From the NCBI GenBank assembly GCA_024867545.1, contig JANFNE010000001.1, positions 1,860,001 to 1,924,000 on the forward strand: a stretch of 64,000 nt of DNA, read 5' to 3'. The notes under the pieces are model-generated. The model made no database searches, was not told where the DNA came from, and saw nothing but the letters and a program-made list of their open reading frames with translations. Origin of the DNA: Phytopythium helicoides (Eukaryota > Oomycota > Peronosporomycetes > Pythiales > Pythiaceae). Positions within the stretch are counted from its first letter, which is position 1; every line of letters starts with the position of its first letter. A program made the translations under genes and the position numbers. Below, piece after piece: positions 52,523 through 62,500 of the stretch.

Positions 52523-53262
52523 GTGGTCACAACTAAAATCAATAACAACCTAACCAGAGTTCATCAGTCGCGACCGAAACAAAATTCGACGACGACGAAG
52601 ATGAAGGTGAAGACGAAGACGAAGACGAAGGCGAAGACATCGGAAATGCGCAGAGTGCCGTACAATCTGAAGCCGAAACAACTCTTTGTCAACGTGCTGG
52701 GCGATCCGACTGATGTCATGATTCGTTGCCGTCAAAACTTTGACGAAATTTTGTTTCGAGTTAGAGATGTTGCAAAGGCGTTCGACCTCCGATTTCCAGA
52801 ACCCGGGGATTCGTGGAAGGGCGACATTTCATCTACGAGGGTCAGAACCAAACAATTTTTTTCACTGCACGAGGTATCCTCCACGCTGCTCATAAACTGA
52901 TTGGAACACTCATCCCAGCTACCCTGTACCTACTAGAATTAGTTTGCGATAAGGGGCTGCCGACTTTGCACAAGTATGGGACGACACACGATTTTTCACA
53001 AAGGTTCGCGACACACATCGGGACCATACCAAGAATAAGCGAGATAAACAAGAAGGAATACCGTGTCAAGTGCGTGATCAAGATCGTTTTGGCTGATCAC
53101 TACCACGGCTACTCTGTCGAGACGGCATTTAAAAAATACCTGCAGAAAAATGGTGTGACGGAGTCATACAGCACTATGCTTCGAGGAAGCGTTGCATCTC
53201 GTAGGTACGAAGTACCGAGCTGGCTGGCCAAACGACCTGAAGGTTTGTGTGGTAGGCGGTAA
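52523..53262 (+). pseudogene. BRO/MSV199-like plus GIY-YIG-like protein, frameshifted
   Basis: Frame 1 (52523 to about 52810) begins with a Lys/Thr-rich tail (KVKTKTKTKAKT) and then FDEILFRVRDVAKAF, like the start of BRO-N/MSV199 domains. Frame 2 (about 52810-53262) continues GRHFIYEGQNQTIFFTARGI and then TLYLLELVCDKGLPTLHKYG, TTHDFSQRFATHIG, which resembles the GIY-YIG/T5orf172 nuclease fold (Tyr...Lys-Tyr-Gly...Arg). Proteins joining such domains occur in large DNA viruses of eukaryotes and in mobile elements. One base is gained or lost near 52810. Assignment is by pattern only; catalytic residues are not complete to my eye. Confidence 0.4.
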
Positions 53263-54167
53263 AATAGAGACTGTGTATTTGTATGTATTACAGCCCATTC
53301 GAAATGGGTGGTTCCTACAAGGACTGTTCGCAAACTACTTGACTACTGTATGCAAGGCTCATGAGAGCCACTCAACCTCACGGTCGTACTTAGCCAAAGG
53401 GCAATGGGTACACAACCCAGTGTAGCCATGCTACCCCCATGGGTACATACCCGTGTAACCCCGTTACAAATGGTCTCCACCATACTGAGATTTGGGGCCA
53501 AGAGCTGTGTATACCGGTACTGAACGGGAGTGATTTGGACGCCGCTTTCGCTGAGATGGATCGCCTCGAGGCCGAATACTTCCACCCTGATCTCCCGCAG
53601 GGAGATATTTACAATGTGGAAAAACTTGAGCAGCAGCTGAAACATTTGCTGATAATGTAGGTTGTGTGGAGCATTTGCTGAAAAAATGAAGCTGTATACG
53701 CATGCTAAGGTCGACTGCGATTGGCAGTATATGCATCATCACGTGAGCAAGATGCCACGCAATGCACCACCACATGCTGTCGACTTACCAGATGATGCTT
53801 CATCACTTATAGCACGTGCTTCCGAATGGCTCTCTGTACTAAGCCTAAGTGCTCGTCAGCTCGACTGGCCGTGCCGGTGCGCTCAACTCGTCAGTCCTCC
53901 TCCCAATGCCAAGGGAGAATCTAACGAGGGCCATTTCTGGGGAGGCCATTTGCAGAGACAGGGTGAAACGACGGTCCATGCACACAACTATACACACCGT
54001 TTCCGCTGCAAATCACCGTTTCCATTGCATTCTATATATTAGTCAAGTCAGTAAAGAAGTGAACTTTCTTCGCCAAATTCTACAGTACGACCATAAAAAA
54101 TCCAAATATATTATGGAACCGTTTCCGTTGCAACGCGCCGTTTCCGTTGCAACCAGTCATTGCCGAA
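53263..54167. other. Decayed coding-like stretch
   Basis: Pieces such as LNGSDLDAAFAEMDRLEAEYFHPDLPQ in 53515-53600 look protein-like but stops separate them. It may be the former C-terminal half of the preceding gene or of another lost gene. From about 54000 the sequence becomes the promoter side of the oxygenase gene and includes repeated CCGTTTCCGTTGCAA-type phrases (54117-54150). Confidence 0.4.
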
Positions 54168-55006
54168 ATGGCGCCCAAGCCGCTCCTACCGCCTCGCGGC
54201 TATCTCGTCGTCGACCTCGCCATCGACCCTCGTATCTTAGACGAGCTGGAAAGGAGGCACGCTCCACCAGCTACGTCTCCATCTTTGAAAAGGTAGGGGG
54301 CGAGGTCGACGACGCCTACCGTGCCCAAGCGCGTGTGTCCCGCCTCTCTCCAGCCATGGCCGCAATCAAGCACGCTTTGGTCGACGTGACTCAGTGTCTT
54401 GACCCCGCATGGAGGCCTTACAAGTTTTCGTATTTGCGCTCACTGGCTGGTGGGGCCGAGCAACAAGCGCACCATGACTACTCGGCTGAAGACATTGCCA
54501 GGGTTCAAGATCAAAGGCCAGGTGGAATGCTCGGCGGTGTACTAATCGCACTCCAAGAGGAAACAAGACTGCGCGTTTATGATGGTTGTGTTGAAGCTGT
54601 CGACACAACGAAGGAACGTCAACTCGTCATTCCTCGTGGGTACTGTGTGATCTTTCGGGGTGATCTGTTTCACGGTGGCTGTGCGTATTCTAAGGATAAC
54701 TACAGGCTTCACTGCTATCTAGCATACGCAGGCATCCAGTGGTCGTCCGACTTCGTTGCCGCGGACAACTCACACGAGGATACTTGCCAGTACTGCGACA
54801 ACTTCACAGGCTCCAAGGACAAGGTTCGCGCTCACCGGTTCTACTGCGCCAAGTACCCAAAGGGTCCGGACAACATCAAGAAGCGCAAGGCTGAGAACAA
54901 GAAGGGGCAGCTCGGCGACTACAAGTGCAACATTTGTCAAGCGGCGTACGACAACCCAGCGTCGCTTCGGTCGCACATCAGCCGTGGTAAGCACAAGATG
55001 ATGTAA
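54168..55006 (+). CDS. 2OG-Fe(II) oxygenase-like protein with C-terminal C2H2 fingers
   Basis: From MAPKPLLPPRGYLVVDLAID at 54168, about 279 codons, but a one-base shift near 54270 is needed to pass from the N-terminal frame into the main frame, which is then open to the stop at 55006. The double-stranded beta-helix iron site is visible as HHDYS (H-x-D, near 54472), the distal His in FRGDLFHGGCAY (near 54672), and Arg in NYRLHCYLAY. Then follow CQYCDNFTGSKDKVRAHRFYC and YKCNICQAAYDNPASLRSHI, two zinc fingers. Such enzymes hydroxylate or demethylate proteins or nucleic acids; DNA-binding fingers hint at a nucleic acid target, which is inference. If the shift is real, the gene is a recent pseudogene or starts further in. 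Confidence 0.6.
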
Positions 55007-55573
55007 AACATTTGGAATAAAGCATGGGCGCTATTTCCAAATACTCGTGATAGTTTATTTACATGTATACAAATAGGAATGGTCCTTACAAATACCAAGT
55101 AATCTGAACTGCAACAGTTTATCAGCTTCAATGTTGAAGTTGTTATCATGTAGAACCCATCGACTGAGTGCAGCTTACAAGATAACGATGGCAGGGCTAC
55201 TGCTGACGGATGGATCGATCTCTGGCTGAGCTGATACGGAACGTTCGCCTCATTACTGATCAAGTCATCCATCGATCGATCTGTCTCCATGGACTCCCTT
55301 GTAGTGGCTGCTCACTCTCCCTACATGCAGCTCAAGAAGCTGCAGCTCACCCCTCAATAGAGGTGGCAACCACCGGCCGCTAGCAGCACCATCCACCACC
55401 ATCACCAGCGGCCGTCGTTGCAAAGGCTGCTTGGAGCTCCCATCGCCTCAGTCAAATCAACCACATATTTCGGGTCGCAACCTCCTCAATAACAGGTGCA
55501 TCCACCTCCCCACGTGGTCCACGCCAGCATCAATCCTCCCTGCCACGCACATCTGCAGCGCGCCTCCCCCAAT
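55007..55573. other. Intergenic, right border of the accessory island
   Basis: About 570 bp without a supported gene. It includes ATCGATCGATCTGTC-type short palindromic steps near 55273 and the GC-rising promoter side of the aftiphilin-like gene. Confidence 0.4.
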
Positions 55574-58500
55574 ATGGGCGACACCGCCGACGACTTCGGC
55601 TCCTTTACGGCGGCCGAGCGGCTCTCAGACCCCTACGCAGACGTCTACGGCGCGCCCGTGGACCAGCCGCCCGCCGCGCCCGGCTCAGGATCGCCGTCGC
55701 TGCTGAGCTTCTCGCCCGTCGCGGCGCTCGGACTGTCGCCGCGCAGCCTCGCGGACCCGTTCGCCGACATCGTTGCGGCCTCGGCAACCCACGGCGGGTC
55801 GGTCTCGGCGCCATCCAGCGGCCTTGGCGGCCTACTGGACCTCTCGCCGCCGCCTGTCGAGCCCAGGGAGATCGGCGCGGACTTCCAGAGCGGCGCGCCG
55901 AGCTTCCAGCTCCCGCCGCCAGGTGCTTCGTTCGCGGCGGCGAGCTCAACAGCGCCGCCGGTGGTGAGCGACCTGCTGTCCTTCTCGCCGCTGGCGACGA
56001 GTGCGAGCCCCGCGCCGTTCGAGGACGTCTTCGGCTCCATTGCGGCCTCAAGCAGCAGCGCGGCTACGGGACTTGGCGACGACCCGTTCTCGCTCACGGC
56101 ATTATCGACCGACGTCGCTTCACCAGCGGCGGAGCAGCGCACGACCAACTCATTCAGCGTGGCTACAGGAGCTTCGGCGCTTGACTTCTTGGGGCTGTCC
56201 CATGCGGAAGCGCTTCCTGTGTCGGCGTCGGCACCGCCGTCGCTTCACAGTTCGTTTCAGCACACGACGCCTGAGTTTGCAGAAACAGCTCCAGGCTTAG
56301 GCGCTGGAGATGATGACTGGACGGACTTTGTTGCGGCTAACGACAGCACGGCGCCTGCTTTGGCCAGCATTGTTGGGGAGCGCGATGTCGAGGCATTGTC
56401 TGCACGAGCGTCTTTTAACACGAGAGGGAGCGATATGAGTGCGTTTGATGGTTTGGAGGGACAAGGTACCTCACTTCCGCCTCCTGTCTTCGTAGACCTA
56501 CTCGGCACGTCGTCGCAGCCAGCAAGTGCGGTGGACTTTCCGTCTCCGCAGTTTCTCGAGACGAACCAGTCAAGCATACAAGGCAGTGATGTTTTTGGTG
56601 GGTTTACCCAAGCTTCAACTGGGACAGATGAAATCGACGAATTCGGTGACTTCGAGCAAGGTGCATCAGAAGTTAACGGGCACCAAGACTCGGCACCCGC
56701 TTCTGTGTTTGATGAAGTTTCTGCGCTTTCTGTGCCAGAGCCGGTGGATAGTGCATCTCAGTCGTCTTCAAGTGCATTTGAATTACCATCTCCACAGTCC
56801 CTCGGTTTTGAAGGTGTAACATCAGTTTCCGAGCTGAAGCCTGACCTATACTTCTTCCCTCAGCACTCGGAGCAAGACCAGAATCACGAGGAGAGCGATG
56901 CTACTGATACAACCAGCAAGAATGTGCTTGAGGAAGCACAGTCGATTGCCTCTTCGGACTTCTTTTCTGGGGATTTGACTATTGGAACCAGCAAAGTCGA
57001 TGGAGAAAATGCACAAGAGCCAATCGGTGACGACGAGTTATTGACACTATCCACCATCGATTTTTCTGCGACTGGGAACGAGAGTTCTGTTGGCGAAAAC
57101 TTAACCTTCGAGGCCTCTCAGTCCGTTTACTCAAGTCTGTCTTATAGCAGCCAGGTCGATCCGTTCGCGCAGCCGTCAACGACGTTGATTGGATCTCCCA
57201 TCCCTGATCCTTTCGCTCCCTCAGAGTCAAACAATAACATCGTCGAAACTGGCTACTCTCTGACAACCTCAAGTGAGGCTTCTCCATCTTTTGGCAACGA
57301 TGAAATCGAAGCGATGTCTACCATCGCAACGGAGGCTGTCGAAACTGTTCCAAATACTGTTGTGAACGAAGATGGGTTTAACGACTTCGGTGATTCCACC
57401 GCGTCACCGTTTCCTACACCATCAATGGCTGACGATGCAGGCACGAATTTTGACCTGCCGAGTAGCTCGGGCTCAAGCGATTTCGACGACTTCCGTGATG
57501 GCAGCAATAACACACACCTAGCGAGCACTAGTGAAGAAGCTGGGGACAATATTGTTGATAGCAACAATTTTGCCTCTGCGTCGCTGGAAATCAACGCAAG
57601 CACCTCTAGTGCCTTCATCGACTCCCCACAGGATTCCATTTCTGGTGGCAATCCAAGCCCTATCGATGAAAATGCAAGCGCCGAGTTTAGTGACTTTGCG
57701 CATAGCAATGATGCTTCTGTGATTGTGAAGGAAGAGACCGACGACGACTTTGGTGATTTCGCGCAGACCACAGGATTATCCCCCGGAAATGATGAAGGAA
57801 GTTCATCTGACACTGGTTTCGATGATTTCGCCCAAAACTCTGCACCTGCGAATGGCGGCACCGATGATTTTGGAGATTTTGGTCAGAACTCATCAGCTGC
57901 AGGTGATAATGATAGCGACTTTGGGGATTTCGGTCAAAGCTCAGCCCCTGTGGACGAATTTGGAGATTTCGGCCAAAGTTCTTCAGCTGTGGATGACTTC
58001 AGCGGTTTTGGTCAAAGCTCTGTTGCTGTAGACCACGATGACGACGACGACTTTGGCGACTTTGGCCAAAGCACTGCCGCTTCGGCTAGTGTTGACGACG
58101 ACTTTGGCGACTTCGGTGGAAGTTCTACGTTTGCCAGCAGCAACGATGGCTTTGGAGATTTCGAAAGCACGTCGACATCAAAGCCTAGCTTGGCTAACCA
58201 AGACACGTTTGGTGACTTTTCGAGCTCTTTGACGACCGAAAACCCGGCAATCACTGTTTCTTTTGTAGACGACCATGAACTGAGCGCGTTTTTCAGCACC
58301 GCGTTTGCTGACGTTTCTTTGTCTGTGAAGCTGAGCTTGTCGTCTGACAGCTCGAACGAGGCCTTTCCGAATCTCATAGTGGAGACTGGGGATAGCGCTC
58401 AATCCCTTGCTGGGGTCGTTGAGGCAGCTATTGCTGACTATGTCACTGCATCCGACTCGGTCTCCAATGGCGATAGCGCGGACAGAGGTAGCGTTGAGAC

Positions 58501-59518
58501 AGACAAGCTGCGAGACGGTACCTATATCAAGTACGTCCTGACGGAAAAGATCCAAGAGGCGTCACAGCAAAATGGCATTTTCCCTCACGGATCCGAGCAG
58601 CACCAAGCATATTTAGCCGTGGCTTCTGAGGGAGATGCAACTGGAATGCGTGAGGCTCTCGCGAAATTGCAAGACGAGCTCTTCCACAAATCGGTTAGCG
58701 ATGCTATGATGCGCATTGCGCAGCAGGCTGCACTATCTGCTAAAGCCAAGATCGCCGAACAGATGGCGCAGCAGCAGGCAAACGCCAAGGGCTCTTCGCT
58801 GCTCGCAACGACCCGTCAGCTTCTTCTCTCTCGGAATAGTGGATCGGCAAGTGGCAGTAACAGCACCGGTGGTGACAAAGACCGGAGCACTGTTGCGGTT
58901 GGTGGAGGCTCGCTGGGCGTGCTGACACCAACTGGTGCTTCGGTGCACAAGCACTCGCGCTTTTCTTTTGGGCACGAAGACTCGTCAGCGTCGGATGGCA
59001 ATAAAGGCGATGTTCCTAAACGAAGGCATAGTGGCAGCAGTGAGGCTGATTTATCTTCTGGGAATGCAGCGGCAATGGCACAAAGCCGAACGAGCAGCTT
59101 TGGGGGCGCTGTGAGTGGCTCGGCAGCTAGCAGCAGCTCTGGTAGCAGCAACAGCGGGCTCATGAAGAAGTTCCAGGATCGATTCTCTTCTTTCTCCAGC
59201 GCACGCCACCACAAAACACGCGTTGTGAGTCTGCGCCGCATGGGTCAATCAGGAGAGGATGTGCGAGCCATGGAGATCAACATGGACTCGATCAGCGGTG
59301 GGCTTGACGAGGTCAAGTGGAAGTGTGCGCGCTTCTTGTATGACACGGAGGAAGTTGCACATGTGGCGCCTGCACAGATTCGGATACTGTCGTATCCTGG
59401 GAACCAGGTGCTATCAAGCAAATCGGACCGCAGTGCACTCGTCAAGTTTCTCAAGCCTGGTGCGGTTTGGACGATTGACATTGGCGCAAGTAACAACGAC
59501 ATGCTGAATGAATGGTAA
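55574..59518 (+). CDS. Aftiphilin/synergin-like AP-1-clathrin accessory protein with DFGDF repeats
   Basis: Single exon of 1314 residues from MGDTADDFGSFTAAERL (ATG 55574). Almost the whole protein is disordered, Ser/Asp/Phe-rich. Acidic-Phe motifs of the type DDFGDF, EFGDFGQ and DDFSGFGQ occur singly in the first half and as a dense series of more than ten around 57740-58220. These match peptides that bind adaptin ear domains, as in aftiphilin and gamma-synergin. A helical region follows (KLQDELFHKSVSDAMMRIAQQ and AKAKIAEQMAQQQA). The folded C-terminus (about the last 95 residues, VVSLRRMGQSGEDVRAMEI to NDMLNEW) is conserved-looking but unidentified. Likely a trans-Golgi/endosome trafficking protein. 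Convergent with the ULK4-like gene, 61 bp apart. Confidence 0.7.
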   Translation: MGDTADDFGSFTAAERLSDPYADVYGAPVDQPPAAPGSGSPSLLSFSPVAALGLSPRSLADPFADIVAASATHGGSVSAPSSGLGGLLDLSPPPVEPREIGADFQSGAPSFQLPPPGASFAAASSTAPPVVSDLLSFSPLATSASPAPFEDVFGSIAASSSSAATGLGDDPFSLTALSTDVASPAAEQRTTNSFSVATGASALDFLGLSHAEALPVSASAPPSLHSSFQHTTPEFAETAPGLGAGDDDWTDFVAANDSTAPALASIVGERDVEALSARASFNTRGSDMSAFDGLEGQGTSLPPPVFVDLLGTSSQPASAVDFPSPQFLETNQSSIQGSDVFGGFTQASTGTDEIDEFGDFEQGASEVNGHQDSAPASVFDEVSALSVPEPVDSASQSSSSAFELPSPQSLGFEGVTSVSELKPDLYFFPQHSEQDQNHEESDATDTTSKNVLEEAQSIASSDFFSGDLTIGTSKVDGENAQEPIGDDELLTLSTIDFSATGNESSVGENLTFEASQSVYSSLSYSSQVDPFAQPSTTLIGSPIPDPFAPSESNNNIVETGYSLTTSSEASPSFGNDEIEAMSTIATEAVETVPNTVVNEDGFNDFGDSTASPFPTPSMADDAGTNFDLPSSSGSSDFDDFRDGSNNTHLASTSEEAGDNIVDSNNFASASLEINASTSSAFIDSPQDSISGGNPSPIDENASAEFSDFAHSNDASVIVKEETDDDFGDFAQTTGLSPGNDEGSSSDTGFDDFAQNSAPANGGTDDFGDFGQNSSAAGDNDSDFGDFGQSSAPVDEFGDFGQSSSAVDDFSGFGQSSVAVDHDDDDDFGDFGQSTAASASVDDDFGDFGGSSTFASSNDGFGDFESTSTSKPSLANQDTFGDFSSSLTTENPAITVSFVDDHELSAFFSTAFADVSLSVKLSLSSDSSNEAFPNLIVETGDSAQSLAGVVEAAIADYVTASDSVSNGDSADRGSVETDKLRDGTYIKYVLTEKIQEASQQNGIFPHGSEQHQAYLAVASEGDATGMREALAKLQDELFHKSVSDAMMRIAQQAALSAKAKIAEQMAQQQANAKGSSLLATTRQLLLSRNSGSASGSNSTGGDKDRSTVAVGGGSLGVLTPTGASVHKHSRFSFGHEDSSASDGNKGDVPKRRHSGSSEADLSSGNAAAMAQSRTSSFGGAVSGSAASSSSGSSNSGLMKKFQDRFSSFSSARHHKTRVVSLRRMGQSGEDVRAMEINMDSISGGLDEVKWKCARFLYDTEEVAHVAPAQIRILSYPGNQVLSSKSDRSALVKFLKPGAVWTIDIGASNNDMLNEW

Positions 59519-59579
59519 GCGAGTAGATTCTGTGAGTTAATTGTAACAACGTCGTGGGGTCTCTTCAATGAAGTGCGCT

Positions 59580-62500
59580 TCATTTTGTTTGGCGTGGCGG
59601 TGAGATAGCGTCTTTCACTCGCAAAATATCTCTAGCCGTCTTTGCGATTTGCTCTGGGATGCTCGCGCCGCTTTTGACTCCCTTGGACCCCTTGGGTTCA
59701 AATTTTCCATTCACACTGCTCAGTCGATTGAGGAGGCGTAGCACGTGTGTCGACTCGATGAGCCATCTGGATACAAGCGAGTTGTTGTTGCTTTGGCAGC
59801 GTAGGCAGTTCTTGAGAGTCAGCAGCACACGCAGAACGACCGCACTCGACCCTGCATCATTTTGGTCCAAGCACCCAGTGATAGCCCTGGAGGGAGAGTT
59901 AGCGCATAGTGCTCCGATGAATCAATTCAAAGGAAACAAGTCGAACCTGGTAAACAATGCCTTTTGATCCTGCTTTGAGAAGAAGACGTCATTCAGTTTA
60001 TCACCAAAGAGCTGCACCAAGCACACGATTAGCCAGTGAGATTCCGGGTAAAATTCCTGACATCATGTACCTGGGAAGAGAAAATGAGGCATCGAGATGC
60101 AAGATCTGCGACGGCGGTCAACTGCTCTGCTCCTTGACTCATCCGTCGAGATTCATCGAGATCCGCGTCTTCACCATCAGATGTATTGTCGTTTGGATGA
60201 TCGCTTGCCGCCAGGTTTTTATTGGCGTCACACAGTTGGGTGAGTAGTAGACCGCAGTCGAGAAAGCTATCAAAATGAGGCGGTGAGGTAGGAGCTCTCG
60301 AGCTGCTGCCTGCCTTTCGGATCGTTTCATACCGGTCGTGTAGCAATTGTAGCAGCATCTCCAGCAAATCTAGCAGGCTCCCACTCAGCATTTCTGCTGC
60401 AGCGAATGCCAGGGCATCAAGCAAACTTCGTACAATGCCTACTTCGTACAAAACAGTTTCACGTGCCGACGTGCTGTGAGTCATGATCATCTTCGCCATT
60501 TTTGTTGTGCTTGAAGGTAATGAGTGGTAGCTCCGTTGCCCTGGGATGGAGAGCACTTGTACAATTACCGCAGTAATGGTTCGCTCTTCAGTGCCACCCA
60601 GCAAAGACGGGTCGCTAGAAAGTACGCCAAAAAGCAACTCGACGGCGAATCGCCAAACACTTTCGTCGCACTTGCGCTGACTAAGAAGAAAATCACACAG
60701 CCGCGGTAGTAAGCACGTCCGTATGAACTTTTTGCGATGATCACACCCTTCTTCATCCTGACAATCAAATTGGAGTAGCACTAGATAAATCACGCGAATG
60801 CTTGCGACCGCAACTTCGATGGAGCTCGAGGTGCCTGTTTGGTTGACAAGAGTCTCAACGAGTGTTACAAGAAGATGCATGTAGAGCACCTCAGACTCAA
60901 CAAGAATAATCTCTGGAGCTTCAGTTGTAGCGCATTGAAACAGTCGCAGGAGAATGTCTGTCAGAGCGACACCAATTGACGCCATGTTCTGGCGCCCGTC
61001 GAGATATTCGTTGGGAAACACTGTGAGCATCTTCGTTGTCAATCGCAGGAAAAATGTAAACTGCTTATTGTCGTTGCTCGCAAAGTGTTGAACAAGCTGA
61101 AGACGACATGTTGGGTTTGCTAGCAATGCGTCGAGAAGCTTGAAGGGCGTTGAAGCAATCATGATGACACCCGCGCTCGCATTTTCGCTGGAGGAAATGC
61201 ACTCTGCGCCAAGCTTAAGTGAAGTGCGGATCGAAGCTTTGATCAGATTCAACACACATTGCAATAGGTACGAGTCAGCGCCTGCTAGCATGCTGGTTGG
61301 CGAATCTTGAGGCTGTGGTAGGCTATTGCTGATACTGGAAGTTGAAGCGGTTGGCGGAAAAGTCCTAGCGCTTGAGCTTGGGTCAAGGAGAATCTGGGAT
61401 TTTTCGATGGCTGCAATTAAAGGGGCAAATGTCTGTTCGACCAAATGAAACATCCGAGACTCCAGGCACTTGTCGACAAAGTCTCGACTTGACTGAATCC
61501 CAATATAAAGCAATAGTATCAATTTTGCTCGGAGCTGGGTCGCTTCATCATTTTCGGATCCCTTTATCTTGTTCTCTGAGCGATACGACTCCTCGTTATT
61601 AGCTGCCTCATTTAAATCGGGAGTTTCTTGGTTATTCCTATCAAGCTTTGGAGTCGGTTTGATGGCAGCAGATATGTCCAAAAACGAGATCACTCGCTCA
61701 AGCAGATCGGATCGTGACACTTCAATTGCCTCCACTTCGTCTCTCCGACCGCCACTGAGCTTGGTTTCTAGAAACAAATTTAACAGATTCAGTGACGCGA
61801 TTGATAGGGAAAGTTTTGAGTCGCGGATGCCTCTGTTGAGTCCGTTCCACAACGCGCGCAACACATTCCTCTTGGCAAAGAGTAGCAGTACGGAAGTTTG
61901 CCGTACTGGTACACGAGTTCTTGTCAGAGTTCGAGCGTATCGAAGTATTTGCACCAACGCTTGAGTTGTAGTTGTGAGCAGATTGAGTACTGTTGGGGAG
62001 TTGGATTCAACATTGGAAAGTTCCACAACGCTCCGAAGCAACGCTAGTATGACTTGCTCACATGTTAATTTTTCAAGCATGGATTCATCACGACAATTTG
62101 TCAGAATGTTGCAAAGGGTGCGAGTAGAATAGTGGCGGAGAATTAAATCTTGGTTGCTCAATCCAGAGATAACGACACTCGATGCTGTGGACACAATGTG
62201 CCCAGCATCTTGCTGTGAAGACAAGTAGAAAAGCATTTCACCGAGACAAGACATGGCGAGTCGATGCGGCTCCAGAGTTGACTGAAGTGTGTGTCCATCA
62301 ACGCCACGTGCGACGCCTTGGGTAATAACCCGATCAAGTGTTTGCACAAGTGGCTGGAGTTGATCAGATGTTGACGATGCAAAAAAGGCAGCGAATCGAA
62401 AGAGAACTCCGATAATCAGGCAAATCAATGATAACACAGATTTTGATGTCTCTTCCTCCGACTTTTTTGCTTCGATCGTGAGCAACTTGATCAGCAAAGA

